DNA of 64,000 nt, taken from the NCBI GenBank assembly GCA_040879025.1, contig JBBDLF010000036.1:1-64000 (forward strand), written 5' to 3'. Numbering within the stretch: position 1 is the first letter of the stretch; each line of letters opens with the position of its first letter. The stretch is from JBBDLF01 sp040879025 (GTDB taxonomy: Bacteria; Pseudomonadota; Gammaproteobacteria; Pseudomonadales; Pseudohongiellaceae). A program made the translations under genes and the position numbers. The notes under the pieces were generated by a model, which worked only from the letters and a program-made list of their open reading frames with translations, was not told the origin of the DNA and did not search any database. Positions 9,081-18,138 of the stretch are shown one piece after another.

Positions 9081-10226
9081 CTACAGGACCCGGTTCCGCA
9101 ATCCGACCGTCGCGGTAAACGCACGGCGGAGCCGGCCATCATCGGGAAGCGCGCCATTGCCGGCTTCTCCATCGTAGCTCACCGCGTTGAACACGTAGGG
9201 CTGCGGGTCACCCACCAAATAATCTTCCAGTGATTGCACCAGAATGGAAATGCGAACACTGACGACGTTGCTCCAGTCGGTCACCTGATCCGCGGTCACA
9301 TAGGCATCCGCCGTACGGTCGTTGTCATTGTTTATGTTTTCGCCGTAGAGAATCTGCATGTCCGCGACGCCTTCAACCAGTTCCTCAGGCGCGCCCAAAG
9401 TCGCGCTGCCGGTCAGGCGGCGCCGGTACAGGGAAGGAGGGTTCGTCGCCGCATCATCCCGTTTGCCAATGTAGTACATGATGCCGTTGAGTTTCGCCAC
9501 TTTGCCGTCGTCGCTCACGCCGACGCTGAGGTTGGCGACATTTCCCGGATTGCAACCTGAGGAAAGGGTCAGGTTCAAGGTAACCGGGCTGCCTACGCTC
9601 TGCACGTTGCAGGCCTGAACCCAGGCAGCCTGTTCGCAGTCGCTCAAGAGCAGAATGTCTTCATCTTGTATATCCAACGCTTCCGTATTGACCACTGTCG
9701 AAGCGCCAGGTGTAATCGAATTGATATCGCCGTCCTCTTCATCCATAAACCAGACACGCAGGATATCGGTGCCGGGAACGACGCTGGTAGTTTCCAGCAC
9801 GTTGGCACCGGAAGCGGACCAGCCGCCCCCTCCGGTGCTCACCACAGCAACATTATCGACGCGATTGTTGATGTCACCGGGAGCCGTGCCGTCGGCTTCC
9901 CACCCCTGGATCTCCCGATCCGGCTGAAAGGCCGGCGGTGGCCCGTCCAGCGTATTCTGTATGTCCTCCGCAGCGATGCCGCTGAGACAGCCAACGTAGC
10001 CCGACATATGCAGGTCATTACTCAGGAAGCCGAGAGCGAAGCGTTCTGATTCCTGCATGCGTGAAATCGCCGCCTGGGTTGTTTCTGTCTGCCGCATGCC
10101 GACCAGCACCTCAACCAATCCCGCCGTCAGCGTCGCGGTCAGAGCGAGACTGACCATCAGTTCCGTCAGAGTGAGGCCCTGCTGGTTCCTGGCTTTCTCA
10201 TTCAGCGTGTAACGGGTATCGCACAT
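9081..10226 (-). CDS. pilW: Type IV minor pilin PilW
   Basis: 381 residues starting at ATG 10226. The prepilin site is NQQG|LTLTELMVSLALTATLTAGLVEV with Glu at mature position 5. The segment after the helix (RMQESERFALGFLSNDLHMSGYVGC) is typical of PilW. The long C-terminal domain has VADMQILYGEN and SVRISILVQS near its end, where other PilW proteins carry the same block. The gene is 33 bases downstream of pilV and about 70 bases upstream of pilX. Confidence 0.9.
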   Translation of the reverse strand: MCDTRYTLNEKARNQQGLTLTELMVSLALTATLTAGLVEVLVGMRQTETTQAAISRMQESERFALGFLSNDLHMSGYVGCLSGIAAEDIQNTLDGPPPAFQPDREIQGWEADGTAPGDINNRVDNVAVVSTGGGGWSASGANVLETTSVVPGTDILRVWFMDEEDGDINSITPGASTVVNTEALDIQDEDILLLSDCEQAAWVQACNVQSVGSPVTLNLTLSSGCNPGNVANLSVGVSDDGKVAKLNGIMYYIGKRDDAATNPPSLYRRRLTGSATLGAPEELVEGVADMQILYGENINNDNDRTADAYVTADQVTDWSNVVSVRISILVQSLEDYLVGDPQPYVFNAVSYDGEAGNGALPDDGRLRRAFTATVGLRNRVL

Positions 10227-10259
10227 GATCTCTTCGCCTTTGGCTCGGGTTCCGCTGGG

Positions 10260-10763
10260 TCAGGGCTGGAAGGTGGCTATGAAGCGCTGTTCCGCCACGC
10301 CATCCCTGTCATCATCCCACCATATTTTGACTGCATAGAGACTTCCGGCGCCGTCGCAGGCCGGGGACGCGGGCGTGCCATCAATCGCTGAGGCATCGAT
10401 ACAGACGGTAGCCGAGCCTGACGGCAGTCCCGCCTGTACCAGGGTTTCCCATTCGGCAACGTCGTGAGCTGCCATGGCCGCCGCGGGGCAACCTGCCGGT
10501 GTAAGGCAGGAAGCGGTAAGTATGGCTGAAGGATCGTCATAATCTCCTGCCTCCGTCGCACTGATATTGGAACGCATTCGCTCGATGATGTCCTGACTGT
10601 ACAAAGTCGCCTGGGTACGGAAATTGGATGACTGATTGATCTTGAGGCTGGATGTCAACAGGGCACTCATGCCAAGCATGCCACCGGCAAGGATCATCAG
10701 CGAGATCAGCACTTCCAGCAGGGTCGCCCCGCTTTCTCTGGAATGAGAATTCACGAAGCGCAT
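10260..10763 (-). CDS. pilV: Type IV minor pilin PilV
   Basis: 167 residues with prepilin site RESG|ATLLEVLISLMILAGGMLGMSAL and Glu at mature position 5, followed by RTQATLYSQDIIERMRSN, typical of PilV. Two cysteine pairs lie in the globular part. The start overlaps the end of the upstream fimU gene by 13 bases, implying coupled translation. It belongs to the same minor-pilin operon. Confidence 0.9.
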   Translation of the reverse strand: MRFVNSHSRESGATLLEVLISLMILAGGMLGMSALLTSSLKINQSSNFRTQATLYSQDIIERMRSNISATEAGDYDDPSAILTASCLTPAGCPAAAMAAHDVAEWETLVQAGLPSGSATVCIDASAIDGTPASPACDGAGSLYAVKIWWDDDRDGVAEQRFIATFQP

Positions 10764-11305
10764 GTCAGGTCGTCCACGATGAGCCGGACCCTGCCAGTAA
10801 TCCCTATCTCGAGCTGGCGGGCATTCTCGGCATTGCCATCAGGAGGGCAGACGGTGAGGGTTTGGATTTCATCGTTCAATCCGTAGCCCCGGCTGTCGTA
10901 CTGGATCAGGTTGGTAGTGGCGGTAACCACCGATTGCGCGGACACATCGCTGATTTGTATGATGGTGTCGTTGGCATCGATGGATCCCGCTCCTCCACTG
11001 GCATCGCCATTGGCGTCCACAAATACAATCCAGCCATTGTTCCACTGCCCGGCGGCGCACTGCTGCCCATCCGTGGTGGGGCATACGCTGACAGTCAGGC
11101 CGCGTTTGGCAGCTTCACTCTTTGCCAGACCTAGCGCGCTTTGCAGAGATCGCGACGCGCTCCCGGCTTCGATTCGGCCCGCGGTTTCAGTGAAGCTGGG
11201 AAGCCCCACCGTCAGGACGATGCTGAGTATCGCGACCACAATCAGCATCTCGAGCAGCGTGATGCCTACGGAGCGAGCGATTGGCGATGCCGTTTTGCCG
11301 TGCAT
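10751..11305 (-). CDS. fimU: Minor pilin FimU/FimT (GspH domain)
   Basis: The first gene of the minor-pilin operon. The prepilin site is RSVG|ITLLEMLIVVAILSIVLTVGLP with Glu at mature position 5. The GspH/FimT globular domain follows, including ALGLAKSEAAKRGLTVSVCP and the block NNGWIVFVDANGDAS. ATG at 11305 gives a normal 14-residue leader. A TTG at 11320 is also in frame. FimU and FimT cannot be separated with certainty, but position upstream of pilV favours FimU. Confidence 0.85.
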   Translation of the reverse strand: MHGKTASPIARSVGITLLEMLIVVAILSIVLTVGLPSFTETAGRIEAGSASRSLQSALGLAKSEAAKRGLTVSVCPTTDGQQCAAGQWNNGWIVFVDANGDASGGAGSIDANDTIIQISDVSAQSVVTATTNLIQYDSRGYGLNDEIQTLTVCPPDGNAENARQLEIGITGRVRLIVDDLTCAS

Positions 11306-11427
11306 AGTGATGTTCCACAACCGTTGTAGACAGCGAACCTCGGTTTGTTCTCGAGCCCGTCAACCCCCTTGCATAAGGCAGGACTCTATAACTATCACGG
11401 CACATTGCACGAATGTTTTACCGGGTT

Positions 11428-11443
11428 TGTGATCCCCATCACG
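11428..11443. promoter_or_regulatory. CRP/Vfr-like palindrome
   Basis: The sequence TGTGATCCCCATCACG matches the CRP half-site pair TGTGA-N6-TCACA at 9 of 10 fixed positions. It lies about 125 bases upstream of the fimU start and could serve the pilin operon. No convincing -35/-10 pair was identified beside it, so its function is inferred only. Confidence 0.4.
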
Positions 11444-11995
11444 CAATTCGGGTCGTGGCGCAGGCTGAAAGCGACACACCGATGATAAAAATGCGGCGAA
11501 AACCGTGCTCAAGCCTCGATGCCGTCAACTCCTTTCCCCAACCCGCGTCGCACTGTTTGATTTTCACCCGCACCGGATATCGTATGGATGATTTTTTGTG
11601 CACGGCGTTCACCAACTTCACATTCGGTATTACCAATGTTTTCGATTGGGAACCAAGAAGGCTGCCGGTAACAGGCGGGTTTGAGAGCAGACTCTACGAC
11701 AATTTCGGCAGGTATTTTGTCAGCATGGATATTGAACTCTGAAGGCCTGACGATCGTTCTTGACCGTATTCGGCAGCGGTAAAGAAATTCGTCATTAATA
11801 TTCTGTTTTCCGGAAGAATCGGGGTTTCAATAGTAGTTAAATCAAACTGTCAAATGGTATCGATATTATGTAAGAACATCAGAACAAGCTAACCGTCCGG
11901 TCACATTGGGAAATTATCAGTAAAAAACACCGCGAACGGTAGCGGTACGATTTGGGTATAAATATGAACTGTGGGGGTTCCTGTTTATACACTGG

Positions 11996-12028
11996 CTGCC
12001 TGGGTCTCTCTCCTCCGGGCAGTTTTTT
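11996..12028 (+). terminator. Terminator-like hairpin in the leader of the AraC-family gene
   Basis: CTGCCTGG pairs with CCGGGCAG (8 bp, one G-U) around an 11-base loop, followed directly by six T. No complete plus-strand gene ends upstream. The hairpin lies about 60 bases before the start codon at 12090. It may be an attenuator or the end of a short leader RNA. Confidence 0.6.
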
Positions 12029-12089
12029 ATGTGGTGGTGCTCGAGACGTTCGGGACTGGCACCTTACGACTGCTGGGGAATGTGAACTC

Positions 12090-13217
12090 ATGACCCAATT
12101 TATCAATCTTGCATCTGCCCTGGCAATTTCCCAGCTGGTCTTTCTGAGTTGCTCCCTGTTTGTCCATTTTAAAAAGCATCGGGCCGCTCAGCTATTTGCT
12201 GTATTTTGCGTTTGCCTGATCGCCTATCTGATAACCGCCACCACCTTTATCCCTGAGAATCCGGTAATCACTTTCGTTCTGTTCAGGCTGGCCGTGGCAA
12301 CACCCGCAGTGCTTTGGTTATTTGCTGTTCTTCTGTTTGTTGATGAAAAGAAAATTCCTCCCGTCGCAATTTGTGCAATGGCTCTGTACATGCTCGCGCG
12401 GGCCGGTGGGGGGATTCTTTACGCTATGGAGTACCAGTTCACGGCGTTGTCTTATACGGTCGGCTTTGTTCTTCCCCAGATAATCATGCTGGGGTTTGCG
12501 GTGCACGCTGTTTATCTTGGTATTATCGGCAGAGACGACGATCTGGTGGAAGAAAGGAGGAGAGTAAGAATCCCATTCGTCATAGCAATGGGGGTACTGA
12601 TTGCTACGGTGATAGGTAATGGATTTCTGGCGGTTTCGCTCTCAACCATCGCAATTACCAGTACGATTTCGTTTCTCGATTTTCTCAACGCCTTCCTTGC
12701 TTCCTATGCCTTTGCCGTTGCGTTGGCACTCAACCTCGCAGTTTTCGCGGTTCATCGCGATGCCGCGGCAATACTTACCGAGCCACTGCATCTGAATTTA
12801 TACAAGAAAATTCTTGTGATCAAAAGGCCTGACGCTACCCTGCTGGAGAAACTGAAAATAGCGATGGAACAGGACCAGCTCTATCACCGTATGGGGCTCA
12901 CCATCGGGGACCTGGCACAAGCGATGTCCGTCCCGGATCATCGGCTCAGGAACCTGATCAACAAGGAAATGCATTTCAGGAATTTTAATCAGTTTCTCAA
13001 TAGCTATCGAATCAGGGAAGCCGGTTGTCTGCTGCAAAGCAGCGACGAGTCAATCGCCAACATTGCGCTTGACGTTGGCTACGCGTCCCTGAGTTCATTC
13101 AACAAGGCTTTCAAGGATATCCACAGGAGACCTCCCCGGGAGTATCGTCTTATCGCCAAGGTCAAACGGGGAGAGGCCGAACTGCTTCCCCATGGCATGG
13201 CCCGGTCTCTCGTGTAG
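12090..13217 (+). CDS. Membrane-anchored AraC-family transcriptional regulator
   Basis: 375 residues from ATG 12090 (GGGGA upstream). The frame stays open to 11952, but that part lies across the hairpin and lacks membrane character. Residues 1-250 contain about seven hydrophobic helices, starting MTQFINLASALAISQLVFLS. The C-terminal 100 residues are a double helix-turn-helix AraC domain: LTIGDLAQAMSVPDHRLRNL, then SIANIALDVGYASLSSFNKAFK and RRPPREYR. The protein should sense a signal at or in the membrane and bind DNA from there. It is convergent with the RND pump operon and could regulate it or the pilin operon. Target and ligand are unknown. Confidence 0.88.
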   Translation: MTQFINLASALAISQLVFLSCSLFVHFKKHRAAQLFAVFCVCLIAYLITATTFIPENPVITFVLFRLAVATPAVLWLFAVLLFVDEKKIPPVAICAMALYMLARAGGGILYAMEYQFTALSYTVGFVLPQIIMLGFAVHAVYLGIIGRDDDLVEERRRVRIPFVIAMGVLIATVIGNGFLAVSLSTIAITSTISFLDFLNAFLASYAFAVALALNLAVFAVHRDAAAILTEPLHLNLYKKILVIKRPDATLLEKLKIAMEQDQLYHRMGLTIGDLAQAMSVPDHRLRNLINKEMHFRNFNQFLNSYRIREAGCLLQSSDESIANIALDVGYASLSSFNKAFKDIHRRPPREYRLIAKVKRGEAELLPHGMARSLV

Positions 13218-13259
13218 CTGAACACATGTCCCCTGACGCACCGTTCGCCGACAGAGCGA

Positions 13260-16200
13260 CTACTCCGTCGCGACGGCGCGTTTCGTGGTCTGCATGGACG
13301 AGAGTAGCCGCGCGACTGTCTCCGGTGACCCGGTATTTCTGGCAATCAGATTGTACATCACCGGCACGACGAACAGGGTCATGAGGGTTGTCATCAAAAC
13401 TCCCGAGAATATTACCACACCCAGTAAAACCCGGCTTTCCGAACCCGCGCCGGTTGACAGTATCAGCGGAGTGGAACCCATCATGGTGGACAGCGCCGTC
13501 ATCAGTACCGGCCGCAGCCTCAGGTCGCAGGCCTCCACCAGGGCGTCGTGGAATTCACGCCCCTGATCGCGCAACTGATTGGCGAATTCCACAATCAGGA
13601 TGCCATTCTTGCTGGCGATTCCGACCAGAATGATCAAGCCGATGTTGCTGTAGATATTCAGCGTACCGTCGGTAAGGATCAGGCCGATCAGGGCGCCAAA
13701 AATCGCCAGGGGCACGGTCGTCATAATGACCAGCGGGTGGACGAAGCTTTCGAACTGCGCCGCGAGAACCAGGAATACCACCAGCATGGCCATCATGAAG
13801 ATGAACATCAGCCCGCCGCTGGACTCCTTCAGTTCCAGCGATTCACCCTTGTAATCGATCTGTGCGTACTCCGGCAATTCCTCCACAACGACGTTTTCCA
13901 GGAATGTCAGGGCGCTGCCCAGGTCAGTTCCCGGAGTCAATCCGGCACTGATGGTTATGGCCCGCACACGATTGTAACGGTTCAGCGATGTCGGCCCTGA
14001 AGAATTCGCGATGGTGACCACGTTCGAGAGCGGAATCAGGCGTCCGGTGGTGTCGGAGCGGACATAAATGTTCGTCAGGTCGTCCGGCGATGCCCGCTGC
14101 GCGTCCTCGGCCTGCAGGATCACGTCATACTCTTCACCCAAATTGGCGAAGGTGGTGACGCGACTCTCACTCATCATCGCCTGCAGGGTCTGGCCGATGG
14201 ACTGGATCGATACGCCAAGGTCGGATGCCCGTATCTTATCCACCGTTACGGTCAGGCTGGGCCGCGTTTCCTGGTAGTCGGCCTGCGGCCGCGTGAACAG
14301 GCCGCTTTCTTCGGCGCGGGTGATCAACAGATCGCGCCACTCGGTCAATTCTTCGTAACTGCGTCCACCCAGGACGAATTGCACCGGCTGCCCGCCGCCG
14401 CCGCGAACGAGACCCGAACGCATGAACATGGATACCTGCAGGGCGGGGATTTGCGACCACTTCTGGTTCAGCTCGTCCATGACCTGCTGCGTCGACTTCG
14501 GGCGCGCGCCCCATGCCGGCAAGGACACGATGCTCATGCCGCCATTGACAGCCCCGCCGCCTCCGCCGAAGCCCGGCACCATGGAGATCACGTTCTCGAT
14601 TTCGCCACGCTCGATGTACGGCATCACGTCCTGCTGCATATCATTGATCTGCTCTTCCATAAAGGTCAGGCTGGCACCTTCGGGACCGCTGATTCTGACC
14701 AGGAACACACCCTGGTCCTCCGGGGGCGCGAAGGCGGTGGGAATCTGCTGCAGCAGGAAGTAAATACTGGCGCCCACCAGCAGCAGGACGCCGATCACCA
14801 CCCAGCCATAGCGCAGGCAGGTGGCCAGCGCATCGTGATAGCCTCTTTGCAGCCAGCGGAACAGCCGATCCGCATTCTGTGTCAACCAGCTTTCATGGGC
14901 ATGTTCGGTGAGCAGCTTTGAACTGAGCATCGGCGTCAAGGACAGCGCCAGCACACTGGAGAAAATCACCGCTGCACCGATGGTCACAGCCAGTTCGTAG
15001 AACAGAATGCCCATGTTCCCTTCCATGAACACCACCGGCACGAACACGGCAATCAGCACAGCGGTCGTCGCGATGACCGCGAAGGCCACTTGCCTGGCCC
15101 CGTTGAATGCGGCCAGCAGGGGAGGCTCGCCCGCCTCGATCCGGCGCTGGATGTTTTCCAGCACCACAATGGAATCGTCCACCACCAGGCCCACGCACAA
15201 TACCAGCGCCAGCAGGGTAATCAGGTTGATCGAAAGCCCCATGGCCGCCAGGGCGATGAACGCGGACAACAGGCACACCGGTATGGTCACCGTCGGTATC
15301 AGCATGGCGCGAAACGAGCCCAGGAATATGTAGATAACCATGCCCACCAGCGCGATGGTCATGAAGATGGTCGTGTACACCGAACTGATGGCGTTTTCGA
15401 TGTAGGCGGCGTCACTGGAGGAGAGAACCAGATCCATGTGGTCGGGCAAGCTTTGCCGTATGCTTTCCGCCAGAGCGCTCGACGCCCGCAGCACCGTCAG
15501 GCTGTTGGCGGTGGACTGCTTGACGATGCCGATACCGACGGATTCCTCGCCGTTGCCCTTGTAGGTGGAGCGATTGTTGGCCGAACCCAGTTCGATGCGC
15601 GCCACCTCGCCCAGCCGCACCAGGTGCCTGTCATCGCCGCGGGCGATAACCAGGCGTTCAAAATCATCCGCGCTCTGGTAGATTCGCTCGACGCGGACGG
15701 CAAACTCAAGATTGGTCGAGTCGATGCGACCGGCGGGCAGTTCTATGTTTTCCCTGCGCAGCGCGGAGGTCACGTCCGTTACCGTCAGCCCGCGGGCGGC
15801 CAGCGCAATACGGTCCAGCCATATCCGCATGGCGAATCCGCCATTGCCGTTCACGGACACGCTGGCGACACCGTCGAGTACGGAAAACTGATCCACCAGG
15901 AAGCGGTTGGCGTAATCATTCAACTCCAGGTACGTCATCTGGCTGCTGGTCAGATTGAAATACTGGATCGGTCGCGATTCGCTGTCAGCCTTGGCAATGG
16001 TGGGCGGATCGACCTCCTCCGGTAGCCTGCGGGTGACACGGGAAATCTTGTCGCGAATGTCGTTGGCGGCCACGTCGATATCGCGGCCGACGTTGAACTC
16101 CACGGAGATGCGCGAATTGCCGTCGCTGCTGGACGAGTTAATGGAACTGACGCCGTCGATGCCGTTGATCTGGTCTTCGATCAGTTGGGTGATCTGGGAC

Positions 16201-16379
16201 TCAACGATCTCGGCGGAGGCGCCGGGGTAGCTCGTGCTGATGGAGACTACCGGCGGGCTCGTGTCCGGATATTCCCTCAGCGGCAACTCCATGAATGACA
16301 GTATGCCGAAGGAGACCAGCAGCAGGCTGATTACGGTTGCGAAGACCGGCCGTTTAACGGAAATGTCGGAGAGAATCAT
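13260..16379 (-). CDS. RND multidrug efflux transporter (AcrB/MexB, HAE1 type)
   Basis: 1,039 residues, the normal length for this family. It starts MILSDISVKRPVFATVISLL, the standard first helix. The proton-relay pair is in helix 4 (LVVDDSIVVLENIQRR) and the partner Lys in helix 10 (GIASKNGILIVEF). Two large periplasmic loops are present, and the halves repeat. It should form an inner-membrane trimer driven by the proton gradient. The adaptor gene lies 37 bases upstream. No outer-membrane channel gene is in the window, so a TolC/OprM partner must come from elsewhere. Substrate is unknown. Confidence 0.93.
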   Translation of the reverse strand: MILSDISVKRPVFATVISLLLVSFGILSFMELPLREYPDTSPPVVSISTSYPGASAEIVESQITQLIEDQINGIDGVSSINSSSSDGNSRISVEFNVGRDIDVAANDIRDKISRVTRRLPEEVDPPTIAKADSESRPIQYFNLTSSQMTYLELNDYANRFLVDQFSVLDGVASVSVNGNGGFAMRIWLDRIALAARGLTVTDVTSALRRENIELPAGRIDSTNLEFAVRVERIYQSADDFERLVIARGDDRHLVRLGEVARIELGSANNRSTYKGNGEESVGIGIVKQSTANSLTVLRASSALAESIRQSLPDHMDLVLSSSDAAYIENAISSVYTTIFMTIALVGMVIYIFLGSFRAMLIPTVTIPVCLLSAFIALAAMGLSINLITLLALVLCVGLVVDDSIVVLENIQRRIEAGEPPLLAAFNGARQVAFAVIATTAVLIAVFVPVVFMEGNMGILFYELAVTIGAAVIFSSVLALSLTPMLSSKLLTEHAHESWLTQNADRLFRWLQRGYHDALATCLRYGWVVIGVLLLVGASIYFLLQQIPTAFAPPEDQGVFLVRISGPEGASLTFMEEQINDMQQDVMPYIERGEIENVISMVPGFGGGGGAVNGGMSIVSLPAWGARPKSTQQVMDELNQKWSQIPALQVSMFMRSGLVRGGGGQPVQFVLGGRSYEELTEWRDLLITRAEESGLFTRPQADYQETRPSLTVTVDKIRASDLGVSIQSIGQTLQAMMSESRVTTFANLGEEYDVILQAEDAQRASPDDLTNIYVRSDTTGRLIPLSNVVTIANSSGPTSLNRYNRVRAITISAGLTPGTDLGSALTFLENVVVEELPEYAQIDYKGESLELKESSGGLMFIFMMAMLVVFLVLAAQFESFVHPLVIMTTVPLAIFGALIGLILTDGTLNIYSNIGLIILVGIASKNGILIVEFANQLRDQGREFHDALVEACDLRLRPVLMTALSTMMGSTPLILSTGAGSESRVLLGVVIFSGVLMTTLMTLFVVPVMYNLIARNTGSPETVARLLSSMQTTKRAVATE

Positions 16380-16416
16380 GGTGAGGTCCTATGGGAGGAA
16401 ACGAATGGCCGGAGTC

Positions 16417-17538
16417 TCAGGATCTTTCACGATCGACATCGGGGATGGTCGGAACGCCGCCGGGATTCAATACCCGTACCTTTTGATCCGGTCTCACTTG
16501 GGCGATCCCTTCGGTAACCACACGCTGGCCGGGAACCACGCCCGACAGGATTTCGACCAGGCCCGGTCGGCGCCGGCCCAGTTCCACTTCCACCTGGTGG
16601 GCATAATTCTCCTCGTCCACGACGAAGACATGCTGTTGTCCCTGATTCGCCACGACAGCCATTTCGGGAACCACTGTCGACTCATGCTCGTTAAGAGCCA
16701 GCGCCACGGTGAGCAGCATGCCCGGCCGCAACGTGCCGTCGGGATTGTCGATATGCGCCCGCACCGAGACAGATCGGGTCACCGGATCGATCCGTGAACC
16801 CACAACCCGAATGAGGCCTTCGAATTCGTGATCCTTGTAGACGATGCTTTTGGCATGCACCGTCTGGCCCGGTTGTACATCAGCGAGGTAGATTTCCGGG
16901 ACCGTGAAGTCCAGCTTGATGATCGAGATATCGTCCAGCGTGCTGATCACCGTGCCGGGAGACAGCAGGCTGCCTTCGCTGACATTGCGAAAGCCGAGGA
17001 TGCCGCTGAATGGTGCGCGGATCAGGCGGTCGTCCATGGATACCAGGATGCCGTCCAGCCGTGCCTGTGCCTGCTCGAGCGCGGTGCCGGCCTGGTCCAG
17101 GTCGACGGAGGCCACCAGGTTTCTGGCAACCAGGTCCTGCAGGCGTTCGTATTGTCGTTTTGTGTCTGTCACGCCGGCCTGTGCTTCGGCGAGCCGCGTT
17201 GCCTCCGCACTGTTGGTCAGTTCCACCAGAATGTCGCCTTCCTCTACGTAGGCGCCATCCTCGAACAGGACCTTGCTGACGGTTTCCGAGACTTTCGCCG
17301 TCAGATTCACTGACTCATTGGCAACAGTTGTGCCTATGGATTCAACCTGGTCGGCGATAAGCTGGCGGCGGACCGGCTCCACCCTCACGACTGTTTCCAT
17401 TGACCGGCCGGCTCCGCCACCGAAGCCGCCGCCGGGACCCGGCAGAGGCTGCTCGATTTTGCCATAAACCAGATAGCTCAGGCTTCCTATGCCAAGGATG
17501 AAGGCGATGACGAGGGGGTGACGAATGAGAAAACGCAA
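16417..17538 (-). CDS. RND efflux periplasmic adaptor (membrane-fusion protein)
   Basis: About 373 residues of the AcrA/MexA type. One N-terminal hydrophobic helix (LVIAFILGIGSLSYLVYG) is followed by a Gly/Pro-rich linker, lipoyl halves (VSKVLFEDGAYVEEGDILVEL and RAPFSGILGFRNVSEGSLL), a helical hairpin between them, and beta-barrel and membrane-proximal domains. No ATG is available. TTG at 17538 has GGAG six bases upstream and is preferred. TTG at 17571 is the alternative. It is transcribed with the RND gene downstream. Confidence 0.88.
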   Translation of the reverse strand: MRFLIRHPLVIAFILGIGSLSYLVYGKIEQPLPGPGGGFGGGAGRSMETVVRVEPVRRQLIADQVESIGTTVANESVNLTAKVSETVSKVLFEDGAYVEEGDILVELTNSAEATRLAEAQAGVTDTKRQYERLQDLVARNLVASVDLDQAGTALEQAQARLDGILVSMDDRLIRAPFSGILGFRNVSEGSLLSPGTVISTLDDISIIKLDFTVPEIYLADVQPGQTVHAKSIVYKDHEFEGLIRVVGSRIDPVTRSVSVRAHIDNPDGTLRPGMLLTVALALNEHESTVVPEMAVVANQGQQHVFVVDEENYAHQVEVELGRRRPGLVEILSGVVPGQRVVTEGIAQVRPDQKVRVLNPGGVPTIPDVDRERS

Positions 17539-17850
17539 TTCAGACTCCAGGGCCGGTGTGTGACCGGGCAAGATTCAGCAACAAACAGTATTAATAACAA
17601 CTAAGGACGAGGCCCGCGAGACCAGGGGAAATACGCCAGTTTCGCGCAGGCTAGTTTGAGCCACAACAACACCAAGTGAGTGACAAAGTGTTACTTTTCT
17701 TCGTTTTTGCGCCGAGCTGAAGACATCGTACGGTGAGCGGCAGCGGGGTGTCGGGGACTGTCTTCAGCAGGGCAAAACGGGGTCAGGCAATGACCGATTG
17801 TACCGTTAATTTGTTGGGTTTCCTGTCCATGGCACCCTACACGCAGGTTA

Positions 17851-17890
17851 TCGGGAGACTATTACGAACTCGAGGACGAGATTGAACTTC
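17851..17890 (+). pseudogene. Fragment of a fic-like gene
   Basis: Forty bases here match 18856-18895 inside the intact fic gene at about 32 positions. They encode SGDYYELEDEIE against SGDYYELEDGIE in the complete gene. Similarity stops on both sides. This looks like a remnant of a second, diverged fic copy, about 290 bases upstream of the intact one. Confidence 0.5.
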
Positions 17891-18003
17891 CAGTCGGCAG
17901 CGAGATAATCGGCCATTTGTCCGCCTGTTCGGATCGGCCATTTTGCCTGTAGTCCCAGAAGCTCGCGACGAATCGTAGAGATAACTGACACTGGCAAAAA
18001 ATC

Positions 18004-18138
18004 CGGCTAATTTGTAAGGATGTTTTTGAGGCCACCTTCCTTTCGGCTATATTACGGCTACTTTGCGGCTATATACATTACCCGTCCCGTCGAATTTACG
18101 GCTTGACTTTACGGCTAATTTACGGCTAATTTACGGCT
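18004..18138 (+). repeat. CGGCTA repeat array upstream of fic
   Basis: Eight copies of CGGCT(A/T) occur in about 135 bases. Three consecutive copies at 18111, 18122 and 18133 (unit ACGGCTAATTT) are exactly 11 bases apart, so they face the same side of the helix. The last copy touches the fic start codon, leaving no room for a Shine-Dalgarno sequence. A -35-like TTGACT lies at 18103. The array is a good candidate operator for an autoregulator. The intervening region 17539-18003 shows no gene besides the short fic fragment. Confidence 0.7.

Larger units (their letters stand above)
11306..12089. other. Divergent intergenic region, fimU / araC-type gene
   Basis: About 780 bases between two divergent genes. 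It holds the CRP-like site near fimU, an AT-rich stretch (about 11780-11970) that probably contains the promoter of the regulator gene, and a terminator-like hairpin at 11996-12028. A 109-codon open frame at 11413-11742 has no ribosome site, no recognisable motif and an unnatural composition, and is not called. Confidence 0.6.

Noticed and set aside
11413..11742. 109-codon frame between fimU and the AraC-type gene
   Set aside because: There is no ribosome site, it overlaps the likely regulatory region, and no motif is seen.
15090..16025. Plus-strand open frame of 311 codons inside the RND pump gene
   Set aside because: It is antisense to a full-length, well-conserved transporter and rich in His/Gln/Arg as typical for shadows.
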